Below, piece by piece: positions 57,196 through 64,000 of a stretch of 64,000 nt of DNA. The stretch lies in assembly GCF_000745215.1 (NCBI RefSeq), contig NZ_JQNK01000008.1, positions 496,001-560,000 of the forward strand, in the 5' to 3' direction. Position numbers and translations under genes: made by a program. Origin of the DNA: Methylosinus sp. PW1 (GTDB lineage: Bacteria > Pseudomonadota > Alphaproteobacteria > Rhizobiales > Beijerinckiaceae). The notes beneath the pieces were generated by a model. The model worked only from the letters and a program-made list of their open reading frames with translations. It made no database searches and had not been told where the DNA came from. Positions within the stretch are counted from its first letter, which is position 1. Every line of letters starts with the position of its first letter.

Positions 57196-57911
57196 TTGCC
57201 GGCTCGCGTCGCATCGGCGCGCTTTTGCAAGATCTCCGAGACGACGAGCGCCGCCACGGCGATCGTCGCCGAGACGGCGGCGAGACGCAGCGCGTCGGCG
57301 TCGCCGTCCGGCGTCTGGGTGAAGCTGTAGATGGCGGACGGAATCGTCTGCGTCTCGCCGGGAATGTTGGAGACGAAGGTGATGGTCGCGCCGAACTCGC
57401 CGAGCGCCTTGGCGAAGCCGAGAATCGAGCCGACGATGACGCCGGGCGCCGCCAGAGGCAGCGTCACCAGAAAGAAGGTCCATAGCGGATCGGCGCCCAG
57501 CGAGCGCGAGGCCAGCGCCAGCCGCTCGTCTATGCTCTCGAAGGAGAGGCGAATCGGGCGGATCATCAGCGGAAAGCTCATCACGGCGGCGGCCAGCGCC
57601 GCGCCGGTCCAGCGAAAGGCGAAGACAATGCCGAAATATTCCGCGAGGAAGGCGCCGAGCGGCGTCTTGCGGCCGAGCAGCAGCAGCAGGGCGAAGCCGG
57701 TGACGACCGGCGGCATGACCAGCGGCAGATGAATGAAGGCGTTCAGCGCCGCATGGCCGGGGAAGCGCCAGCGCGCCAGCGCATAGGCGACGAAGACGGC
57801 GAGCGGCAGGGAGAACGCCGTGGCCGTCCCCGCCACCTTCAGGCTGAGGACGATCGCCGTCAGCTCCTGCGGGGAGAATTGGAGGGAAGGCGCGAAATCC
57901 GAGAGAGTCAT
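57192..57911 (-). CDS. modB: Molybdate ABC transporter permease
   Basis: A 239-residue inner-membrane permease with about five or six helices. The EAA-like loop is ASRSLGADPLWTFFLVTLPLAAP. It begins MTLSDFAPSLQFSPQELTAI, as in other ModB proteins (SPEEWxAI). It is translationally coupled to modC. The usual upstream modA gene for the periplasmic binding protein is absent: the next gene is trxA, 39 bp away. Confidence 0.93.
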   Translation of the reverse strand: MTLSDFAPSLQFSPQELTAIVLSLKVAGTATAFSLPLAVFVAYALARWRFPGHAALNAFIHLPLVMPPVVTGFALLLLLGRKTPLGAFLAEYFGIVFAFRWTGAALAAAVMSFPLMIRPIRLSFESIDERLALASRSLGADPLWTFFLVTLPLAAPGVIVGSILGFAKALGEFGATITFVSNIPGETQTIPSAIYSFTQTPDGDADALRLAAVSATIAVAALVVSEILQKRADATRAGK

Positions 57912-57950
57912 CCCTCGGATTTACGCCTTCACTCCCGCTACGTCGAGCGC

Positions 57951-58277
57951 TTATATAGCGCCGTTGATCCAACGCAGCAATTCGCCCTTGGGCGCGGCGC
58001 CCACCTTCTGCGAGGCGGCCTTGCCGTCCTTGAAGATGATGAGCGTCGGGATGGAACGAATGCCCAGCATGCCGGCGACATTGGGATTCTCGTCGACGTT
58101 GAGCTTGACGATCTTGAGCTTGTCCTTGAGCTCGGTGGCGATCTCCTCGAGCGCCGGCGCGATGGTGCGGCAGGGGCCGCACCATTCGGCCCAGAAATCC
58201 ACGACGACCGGCTGGTCGGATTTCAGAACCTCGGCTTCGAAGCTCGCATCGGAGACTTTGACGGTCGCGGCAGACAT
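57951..58277 (-). CDS. trxA: Thioredoxin
   Basis: A 108-residue thioredoxin with the active site [17 protein letters not shown] and the cis-Pro region [12 protein letters not shown]. No signal peptide, so it is cytoplasmic. Starts [13 protein letters not shown] with a purine-rich RBS (GAAAGGAAAGCC). The divergent region upstream contains a five-copy 13-bp tandem repeat. Confidence 0.97.
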   Translation of the reverse strand: MSAATVKVSDASFEAEVLKSDQPVVVDFWAEWCGPCRTIAPALEEIATELKDKLKIVKLNVDENPNVAGMLGIRSIPTLIIFKDGKAASQKVGAAPKGELLRWINGAI

Positions 58278-58337
58278 GGCTTTCCTTTCGAATTGAAACT
58301 TTGTCGAAAGAGTAGGAACGGCGCGGCGGCGCGTCAA

Positions 58338-58402
58338 GCCGAGGTCGACTGCCGAGGTCGACTGCCGAGGTCGACTGCCGAGGTCGACTGCCGAGGTCGA
58401 CC
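58338..58402. repeat. Five-copy 13-bp tandem repeat
   Basis: GCCGAGGTCGACT repeated five times without gaps (the last copy ends in C). Each copy contains the palindrome GTCGAC. It sits in the divergent promoter region between trxA and the Wzm-type permease gene, so it could bind a regulator or simply vary in copy number. Confidence 0.9.
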
Positions 58403-58466
58403 CCGGCGCGGTCGATCCGGCCCGCCCGGCGCCCGACCGTTGACAGAGGCGGCGCCGAGCTGGTCT

Positions 58467-59327
58467 ATGCGGCTGCGCGCCGTATTCGATCGAAGGAGGT
58501 TCGGCCTGTCGCTCGCTCAGATACCGCCCATCGCCTATGTCGCTCCCTTCGAGCGGGCCTGGCACCATAGGGAGCTCATCCGCGCCGTGGTGCGGCGGGA
58601 GCTCACCTCGAGGTTCCGCGGCTCCGTGCTCGGGCCGCTCTGGGCCGTGCTCTCCCCGCTGATCATGCTGCTGACCTATACCGTTTTGTTTTCTATAACG
58701 GTTCCGCAATTGTCCGCGGGCATGAGCACGACCGATTACGCCGCCGGCATCTTCATTGGGCTCATCGTCTTCAATGTGTTCAGCGAGCTCGCCTATCGCG
58801 CACCCGGCCTGCTGCACGAGCATGTGACCTTCGTGAAGAAATCGATCTTCCCCAGCGAGACGATCGCCTGGGTGGCGACGATTCGCTCCTTCGTCTATGG
58901 CGGCATCAGCCTCGGCGTCTATGTGGTCTTCCGCCTGGTGACGGCCGGCGAATTGCCGATGACGATTTTTTTCGCGCCGCTGCTGATTCTGCCCTTCGCC
59001 TGCTTCATGCTCGGCGTGGTGTGGTTCTTGATGGCGCTCGGCGCCTTCACCCGCGATGTGGCGCATATCATGGTGTCGGTCGTGCCGGTGCTGATGTTCG
59101 CGACGCCGATCTTCTATCGGCTCGATCAGATGCCGTCGCATATCTCGATCTGGCTGCGCCTCAATCTCGTCGGCGACTATATAGAGATGCTGCGCGGCGC
59201 GGCGCTCGACGGCGTCCTGCCCAATCCCATCGCCTATGTCGCGCTGTCCCTGGTGTCTTACGGGATATTCCTGTTCGGCTATCAGTTCTTCATGCGCTAC
59301 AAATCGGTCATCGTCGATGTCATCTGA
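58467..59327 (+). CDS. Polysaccharide ABC exporter permease (Wzm-type)
   Basis: A 286-residue permease of the ABC-2 / Wzm family that exports O-antigen or capsule-type glycans. [19 protein letters not shown] is the typical amphipathic N-terminal signature, and about six helices follow ([29 protein letters not shown] and others). The ATG at 58467 gives standard length; it overlaps the ATPase gene by 11 bp. Confidence 0.92.
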   Translation: MRLRAVFDRRRFGLSLAQIPPIAYVAPFERAWHHRELIRAVVRRELTSRFRGSVLGPLWAVLSPLIMLLTYTVLFSITVPQLSAGMSTTDYAAGIFIGLIVFNVFSELAYRAPGLLHEHVTFVKKSIFPSETIAWVATIRSFVYGGISLGVYVVFRLVTAGELPMTIFFAPLLILPFACFMLGVVWFLMALGAFTRDVAHIMVSVVPVLMFATPIFYRLDQMPSHISIWLRLNLVGDYIEMLRGAALDGVLPNPIAYVALSLVSYGIFLFGYQFFMRYKSVIVDVI

Positions 59328-60057
59328 ACCCATCATCCGCTGCGAAAGCGTCGGCAAGGCGTTCCAGCTCTATCTGCACCGCAACGATCAGCTGAAGCAG
59401 ATCCTGTTCGGCCTGTGGAAGAAGTTCTATCAGGAGCATTGGGTGCTCCACGACATAGGCTTCGAGGTCGCCAAGGGCGAGAAGGTCGGCATTATCGGCC
59501 GCAATGGCGCCGGCAAGACGACTCTGCTGCAAATTCTCTGCGGCATCACGCGGCCGACGCGCGGCTCCTTCGAGGTGAAGGGCCGCGTGGCGCCGATTCT
59601 GGCGCTGGGCTCGGGCTTCGACGGCCTGCTCACCGGACGCGAGAACGCCATGATCGGCGGCGCGATCCTCGGCCTCAAGCGCAAGGAGGTGGAGAAGCGC
59701 CTGCCGGCCATCGCCGAATTCGCCGATATCGGGCCTTTCTTCGATCAGCCCATGCGGCTCTATTCCAGCGGCATGGTGGCGCGCGTCGCTTTCGCCATCT
59801 GCGCCAACGCCGACGCCGATATTCTCATCGTCGATGAGGCGCTGTCGGTCGGCGACGAGGTGTTCCAGGCCAAATGCGAGGCCTTCATCGCCGATTTCGC
59901 CAAGAAAGGGACCATTCTGATGGTCTCGCACGATCTGCGCTTCCTCGGCGATCTCTGCGACCGCGTGATCTGGATCGACGAGGGCGCGGTGCGCGAGACC
60001 GGCGCGCCGGATGTCGTCATTCCCCATTATCGCGAGGTGGTGCTCGCCGCCGCGTGA
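59317..60057 (+). CDS. Polysaccharide ABC exporter ATPase (Wzt-type)
   Basis: A 246-residue ATPase. Walker A is [18 protein letters not shown], signature [15 protein letters not shown] and Walker [15 protein letters not shown], all of the Wzt/TagH subtype ([18 protein letters not shown] before the signature). The C-terminal carbohydrate-binding domain of long Wzt proteins is lacking. It forms an exporter with the preceding permease. Confidence 0.93.
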   Translation: MSSEPIIRCESVGKAFQLYLHRNDQLKQILFGLWKKFYQEHWVLHDIGFEVAKGEKVGIIGRNGAGKTTLLQILCGITRPTRGSFEVKGRVAPILALGSGFDGLLTGRENAMIGGAILGLKRKEVEKRLPAIAEFADIGPFFDQPMRLYSSGMVARVAFAICANADADILIVDEALSVGDEVFQAKCEAFIADFAKKGTILMVSHDLRFLGDLCDRVIWIDEGAVRETGAPDVVIPHYREVVLAAA

Positions 60058-60150
60058 TGTCGTCATTGCGAGCGAAGCGAAGCAATCCGGGAGTCGAGGG
60101 CGGTTCCTGGATCGCGCCGCGTCGCTTCGCTCCTCGCGATGACGAAGGTT
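60058..60150. repeat. REP-like intergenic palindrome
   Basis: GTCATTGCGAGCGAAGCGAAGC and its imperfect complement (GCGTCGCTTCGCTCCTCGCGATGAC) form a long hairpin between the convergent Wzt and LptF/LptG-type genes. Repeats of this form are widespread in alphaproteobacterial genomes. Confidence 0.7.
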
Positions 60151-60152
60151 GG

Positions 60153-61316
60153 TCAGGCCGCGACAGTCTGCGGCTCCGCGGCGATCGCCTCGAAGGCGGA
60201 GAGCTTGCGCATCGGGCTGGTGCTTCTGTTGCGCCGGTAGATCAGCAGGATCGAGACGCCGACCTCGAGCGCCGCCGCTCCCGCCAGAAGGAAAGCGAAG
60301 CGGGCGTCGGCGCGCAGCAGCGATTCGAGCGCCACCAGAAAGAAGATATGCACCGCCGGAATGGCGATGATGACGAAGGAGCTCATGCCGCCGCGTCGTC
60401 CGGTGATATTGCCGAAGGTCAAGACCAGCGCCATGGCGAGCAGCGTATGCGCAATGGCGAGCGACGGCACGCCGAAGCGCTTGGCCGCTTCCGCCATCCA
60501 TTCGCCGGCCTGGCGGCGGTCGAGCTTGGCGGTCTGCCAATTGGCGATGAATTCCGGCAAAGTCAGCTCATAGACGCCGCGCCAATTGCGTGGCGGCAGC
60601 TGCTCGCTGCCCTGCATCGGCAGCGCCATCGCATATTCGTCGAAATTGGCGATGCGGACCTCGTCCGTGTCGAAGGGCTTGGTCTGAATGCTGCCGTTGG
60701 ACAGCGCCACCACGACGCCGGAGGGCTGGCGGCGGAACTCTGCGCGCGCCGCGGTGATCGTCTCCTCCTGGCGCTTCTCGATGGAGATCTGCCGCACGAA
60801 GAGATTGACGGCTATGTCCGGCGTCTCCCAGCGCTGGAGGTAGAGCGTCTTCACGCCATTGTCGAAAGTGTAGAAATGCGCCGCGTCCAGCATGCGGTGA
60901 TTGAGCGAGTTGCGCACCACATTGATGACGTCCTGCAAGCCGCTGGCGTAATAAGGCGCCATGAGATTGGCGAGCCCATAGCCGAGGACGACCAGCGCGC
61001 CGGCGCAGACGATCGCCGGCCGGCACACGGACCAGACCGACAGCCGCAGCGCATAGAGCACGGCGATCATGCCCTCATTGGACATTCGCGCGAATTCGAG
61101 CGCCGTGGCGACGCCTATGGCCATGGGCAGGGTGATGAAGCCGACCGTCGGCATGGTGCCGATGAGCGCCGGGGCCAGCAGGCCGGCGCGAATCGCCGCC
61201 GGCGTCAGCGTGTAGAGCAGATAGGAGAGCACGACCGGCACGATGAGCGCGAGCTGGACGACGAGCGTGGTGAACAGGATGCGCCGTGCGAGATAGAGGA
61301 AGAGTAGGCGAGGCAT
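60153..61316 (-). CDS. LptF/LptG-family permease
   Basis: A 387-residue YjgP/YjgQ-type protein. Three N-terminal helices (LFTTLVVQLALIVPVVLSYL and others), a large periplasmic jellyroll-like domain (about residues 125-265, with GSIQTKPFDTDEVRIANF) and three C-terminal helices (LAIAHTLLAMALVLTFGNIT) follow the LptF/LptG plan. Such proteins energise lipopolysaccharide extraction together with LptB. LptF and LptG usually occur as a pair; only one is present here, in a glycan-related neighbourhood, so it may be a specialised paralogue. Confidence 0.8.
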   Translation of the reverse strand: MPRLLFLYLARRILFTTLVVQLALIVPVVLSYLLYTLTPAAIRAGLLAPALIGTMPTVGFITLPMAIGVATALEFARMSNEGMIAVLYALRLSVWSVCRPAIVCAGALVVLGYGLANLMAPYYASGLQDVINVVRNSLNHRMLDAAHFYTFDNGVKTLYLQRWETPDIAVNLFVRQISIEKRQEETITAARAEFRRQPSGVVVALSNGSIQTKPFDTDEVRIANFDEYAMALPMQGSEQLPPRNWRGVYELTLPEFIANWQTAKLDRRQAGEWMAEAAKRFGVPSLAIAHTLLAMALVLTFGNITGRRGGMSSFVIIAIPAVHIFFLVALESLLRADARFAFLLAGAAALEVGVSILLIYRRNRSTSPMRKLSAFEAIAAEPQTVAA

Positions 61317-61397
61317 GTGTCCTGTTCCGTGCGACGAAATCGACCCGTCCCGGAGGGAGGGCCGCCGCCGCACGAGAGTCTCATAGCGGAATTCGGC

Positions 61398-62297
61398 CTA
61401 TTTGCGAAATTTCGCCCAGGCGGCTTTGGAAAACTCCTTCCACGAGGCGTCGAAAACGCCCGTCGAGGGGAGGACGGTCGCTCCCGCCCAATGGCAGAAG
61501 TAGATTTCCTTGCCGTTTGGATCGAGCGGCTTGCCGTCGGCGAAGGTGATTCCGGGCGCCTGATAGAAGCTCTCATGCGAGGCGCGCTCGACGCAATGCG
61601 GCAAAAGCGTGATGGCGAGCCCGCGCCGATGCGTCACGAAATTCACCAGCGGCTGGGCGAAGAGCTGCCCGCGCTTGCGCACCTCATGGAAGAGCTTGGC
61701 GTCCTCGCGCATCGTCTCGATGAAATGGTCGAGCTTCAAATATTGGTTGGACGTGACCCAGAAGCCGTCATTGAACAGCAGCGCGTCGCGCAGGAAGGGG
61801 TAGTTCGCCTTCTTCTCGTTGTAGACATATTCGAAGCTCGGCGAGGCGACGATGAATTCCGTCTTCTTGGCCTCGAGCCGGCCGAAAATGGGCGAGAAAT
61901 CGCGATAGAGCACCACATCGACATCGACATAGGCGACCTCGTCCAGCGGCAGGGCGAGGGCCTGCAGCTTGCGAAGCCGGCGGCGATTGCCGTTGAAGGG
62001 GCCGGGATAGAGTTCCGCGGCGAGCCTGTCGATCGCCTCGGGAACCTCCTCGATGAAATGCGCGCCGTATATGTCCGCCGCGCGGCGCGTCTGCGCGACA
62101 TTCTCGTCATAGGGGACGAGATAGAGCGGCAGATGCGCGTTGGTCTGCGCATAGCTCTCGAGGAAGGGGAGCAGCCAGTCGATGATCTTGTCATTGCCGA
62201 CGATGGCGATCCCATAACGCTTGCCAGCGGCGGCCCCGCTCTGGTCCGGGGCGGAGCGTAGTGGGGAAAAATCTGGATTTGCGGGTCGAAGGCTCAT
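61398..62297 (-). CDS. Putative GT-A-type glycosyltransferase
   Basis: A 299-residue soluble protein. The N-terminal nucleotide-sugar-like region (YGIAIVGNDKIIDWLLPFLE) is followed by a DxD-type motif in VAYVDVDVVLYRDFSPIF. A C-terminal KEIYFCHWAGATVLPS resembles the donor-site His of GT8-like enzymes. It neighbours a glycan exporter and two GT4 genes. The sugar and acceptor cannot be told. Confidence 0.65.
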   Translation of the reverse strand: MSLRPANPDFSPLRSAPDQSGAAAGKRYGIAIVGNDKIIDWLLPFLESYAQTNAHLPLYLVPYDENVAQTRRAADIYGAHFIEEVPEAIDRLAAELYPGPFNGNRRRLRKLQALALPLDEVAYVDVDVVLYRDFSPIFGRLEAKKTEFIVASPSFEYVYNEKKANYPFLRDALLFNDGFWVTSNQYLKLDHFIETMREDAKLFHEVRKRGQLFAQPLVNFVTHRRGLAITLLPHCVERASHESFYQAPGITFADGKPLDPNGKEIYFCHWAGATVLPSTGVFDASWKEFSKAAWAKFRK

Positions 62298-62674
62298 ATA
62301 CCCCGTCTACTTGGAAACGCCGCCGCAGGGCAAGCGGGGGCGGACGGACGGCGCCGGAGTCGGGGGAGGTGGAAACGCGCAGGAAGAGGCGTTTCCACCT
62401 CCCCCTTCGAGGGGGGAGGTCGAGCGCCGAAGGCGCTCGGGAGGGGGTGACGCCCCGAGTCTCGGGCCTTCACCCCACCCCGTCCGGCCATAGGGCGTTC
62501 TGAAAGAACGCCCGTCGCAAGCGCCGGGCTATGGCCGGCCGACCCTCCCCCTGAAGGGGAGGGTGAGGGCGCCATGCGTCCCATCGTCGCGCGGAACGGG
62601 AGGGGTCGATCGAGCAGCTGGTTTCCAATGACGCTTCCGTCGCCGCAGGCCCACTCGCGGGGAAGACGGTCGCG
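62298..62674. repeat. Intergenic region with strong inverted repeats
   Basis: A perfect 17-bp inverted repeat GGGGGAGGTGGAAACGC (62362-62378) / GCGTTTCCACCTCCCCC (62389-62405) with a 10-base loop is followed by REP-type sequences rich in CCCTCCCC/GGGGAGGG (about 62400-62570). No gene is seen up to the glycosyltransferase. Confidence 0.6.
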
Positions 62675-63862
62675 GTGGTTCACGCCGCCTGGCATTCCTG
62701 CGGCAGCTATCAGGTCAATGTAAGCCAGCTCGAGGCCTATCGCGCGCTCGGCGCGCGGACGATCTCCGTCGCTCTGATGGACGCGCCAGCCCCACGTCCG
62801 CCGCATGGGCCGCGCTGGGAGGCCTATTTCGCCGCTTCCGCCGATCTGCCGGCCGATAAGCGCTATTTCTGCGGTCCGAGCCGGCTCGCCGCCCTCTCGC
62901 CGTCCTTTCTCGCGCACGCGTGGTGGCGGCTGATTCATGGCGATCAGGCGACCTGGCTCGTCGAGCTCGCCAAGCTCGTCGATCTTCCTCCGGGCCTCGC
63001 AGACGAGAATGTCGATCTCGTGCATGCGAATCATTATTTCACGCTGCCCTTTGTTGCTCGACTGCTTCGTGGAAGAAATACGCCGGTCATGGTCGAGACG
63101 CAGGACATACAAGCGCGACAATATATTCTGCGCAATCAAGGCGGCTTCTTCCTGCCGCCCTATGTGTCCTATGACGACATGCTGTCGATTGAGCTCGAGT
63201 GGATGCGCGCGGCGGATATCTGCATACATCTCAATGAGGAGGAGCGGGCGGAGTTCGCCCGTCTGCTGCCGCAGGCGCGCCATCGTCTCGTCTATCCCGC
63301 CATCGCGCCGGTTCCCTGCGGGCCGGGCGGCGATCGCATCATCATCGTCGCCAGCGACAATTACGGAAATTTCGTCAGCCTGCGCTGGTTCCTGCGCGAG
63401 GTCGCGCCGCTCGCCCCTGGCGTCGAGGTGGAGATCTACGGCAATATCGACTCGGGCGTGAAGCGCCTCGACAAATCGCTCTACGAGTCCCATCGGGCGT
63501 TGTTCAAGGGGCGCGTCGACGATATCGGCGCGGTCTATGCGCAGGCCGCCTGCGTGCTGCTGCCCACAGTCGAAGGTCATGGCCTCTCGGTGAAGGCGGT
63601 GGAGGCGATGGCGAGCGGCGCGCCGCTCATCGCCACACGCCGGGCCTTTCGCGGCATGGCCATCGATCCCGAGCGGCTCGGCAATGTCATTCTCGCCGAT
63701 GAGGCCGCCGATTTCGCCGCCGCTCTGCGCGAGATCGGCCAGCGTCGCGACGCTGGCGCGCGCGAAGTCTCCGACACGCGCCGCCTCTATGACGATATGT
63801 TCAGCCCCGCCGCCTATGCGCGCGCCTTGCGCGAGACGGCCGCGCCGTTGCTCGCGCGATGA
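62675..63862 (+). CDS. GT4-family glycosyltransferase
   Basis: A protein of at least 395 residues. The N-terminal GT-B domain has HAAWHSCGSYQVNVSQLEAY. The C-terminal donor site has VEGHGLSVKAVEAMASGAPL, the typical E(x7)E region of GT4, with VLLPTVEG before it. The listed start is GTG 62675, but similarity to the next gene (PLAGRHVAIVHPAWHSCGTY versus PLAGKTVAVVHAAWHSCGSY) begins about 8-20 codons earlier, where only rare starts (CTG 62618) are in frame. The true start is uncertain. It overlaps the next gene by 4 bp. Confidence 0.82.
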   Translation: MVHAAWHSCGSYQVNVSQLEAYRALGARTISVALMDAPAPRPPHGPRWEAYFAASADLPADKRYFCGPSRLAALSPSFLAHAWWRLIHGDQATWLVELAKLVDLPPGLADENVDLVHANHYFTLPFVARLLRGRNTPVMVETQDIQARQYILRNQGGFFLPPYVSYDDMLSIELEWMRAADICIHLNEEERAEFARLLPQARHRLVYPAIAPVPCGPGGDRIIIVASDNYGNFVSLRWFLREVAPLAPGVEVEIYGNIDSGVKRLDKSLYESHRALFKGRVDDIGAVYAQAACVLLPTVEGHGLSVKAVEAMASGAPLIATRRAFRGMAIDPERLGNVILADEAADFAAALREIGQRRDAGAREVSDTRRLYDDMFSPAAYARALRETAAPLLAR

Positions 63863-64000
63863 AAGACACTGCTTCTCTGCCTCTCGCCGGGCGTCATGTC
63901 GCCATTGTGCATCCGGCCTGGCATTCCTGCGGCACATATCGCGTCGTGCTGGGGCAGGTCGCCGCCTATCGCGCGCTCGGCGCCCGCGTCGCGCCGGTCG
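63859..64000 (+). CDS. GT4-family glycosyltransferase paralogue, cut by window end
   Basis: Starts MKDTASLPLAGRHVAIVHPA and continues WHSCGTYRVVLGQVAAYRAL, closely similar to the N terminus of the preceding glycosyltransferase, so the two are tandem duplicates. Only 47 residues lie in the window. The ATGA overlap indicates translational coupling. Confidence 0.8.
   Translation, partial: MKDTASLPLAGRHVAIVHPAWHSCGTYRVVLGQVAAYRALGARVAPV

Noticed and set aside
58338..58402. CRISPR-like array at the 13-bp repeats
   Set aside because: Copies are directly adjacent with no spacers.

Overview
The window comes from a GC-rich alphaproteobacterial type II methanotroph (Methylosinus/Methylocystis-like). 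The best evidence is a complete pmoC-pmoA-pmoB operon (22966-26072) for particulate methane monooxygenase, with the PmoC Asp/His/His and PmoB His copper ligands in place. Other genes (rpsT-dnaA, Anbu peptidase, pgi, aroA-cmk-gluQ, coaBC-dut, modBC, trxA, Wzm/Wzt export) also fit an alphaproteobacterial chromosome.

Layout. 1-13.4 kb is an accessory island next to the 3' end of a CAU-anticodon tRNA gene (13872-13947). It holds an ISAs1-type IS, an IS21-type IS and an IS256-type IS, a UvrD-like helicase fragment, a metallo-beta-lactamase/membrane protein pair, a secreted phospholipase-D-type nuclease, and a NA37-like gene coupled to a two-helix membrane protein. 14-20.4 kb is mostly housekeeping (Anbu peptidase, Sua5, NTN hydrolase, Pgi) plus a broken TnsB-like transposase. 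20.8-22.2 kb is a decayed alpha/beta hydrolase gene. 22.3-26.7 kb is the methane monooxygenase locus with a divergent 35-residue membrane microprotein. 26.8-34.4 kb is a second mobile region: an IS4-type element, then an ABC-3C-like defence operon (nuclease effector, middle component, SMC-like ATPase) broken by an IS1380 and an IS5-like element. 34.7-47 kb is housekeeping again. 47-55.6 kb holds a 2152-residue octapeptide-repeat protein and, just downstream, an O-GlcNAc-transferase-like (GT41) enzyme. 56-64 kb holds molybdate transport, thioredoxin, a polysaccharide ABC exporter, an LptF/LptG-type permease and glycosyltransferases.

How the parts relate. Three IS insertions can be undone on paper using the flanking target duplications. 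Each removal restores an uninterrupted reading frame: the NA37-like protein (IS256, 9-bp duplication), the ABC-3C effector N terminus (IS5-like, about 5 bp) and the ABC-3C middle component (IS1380, CTAG). So two defence-type operons look recently inactivated by transposition. The most novel-looking intact unit is the giant Ser/Thr-rich repeat protein with its adjacent GT41 enzyme, which suggests a dedicated O-glycosylated surface or secreted protein. All calls come from reading the sequence; no database search was run.
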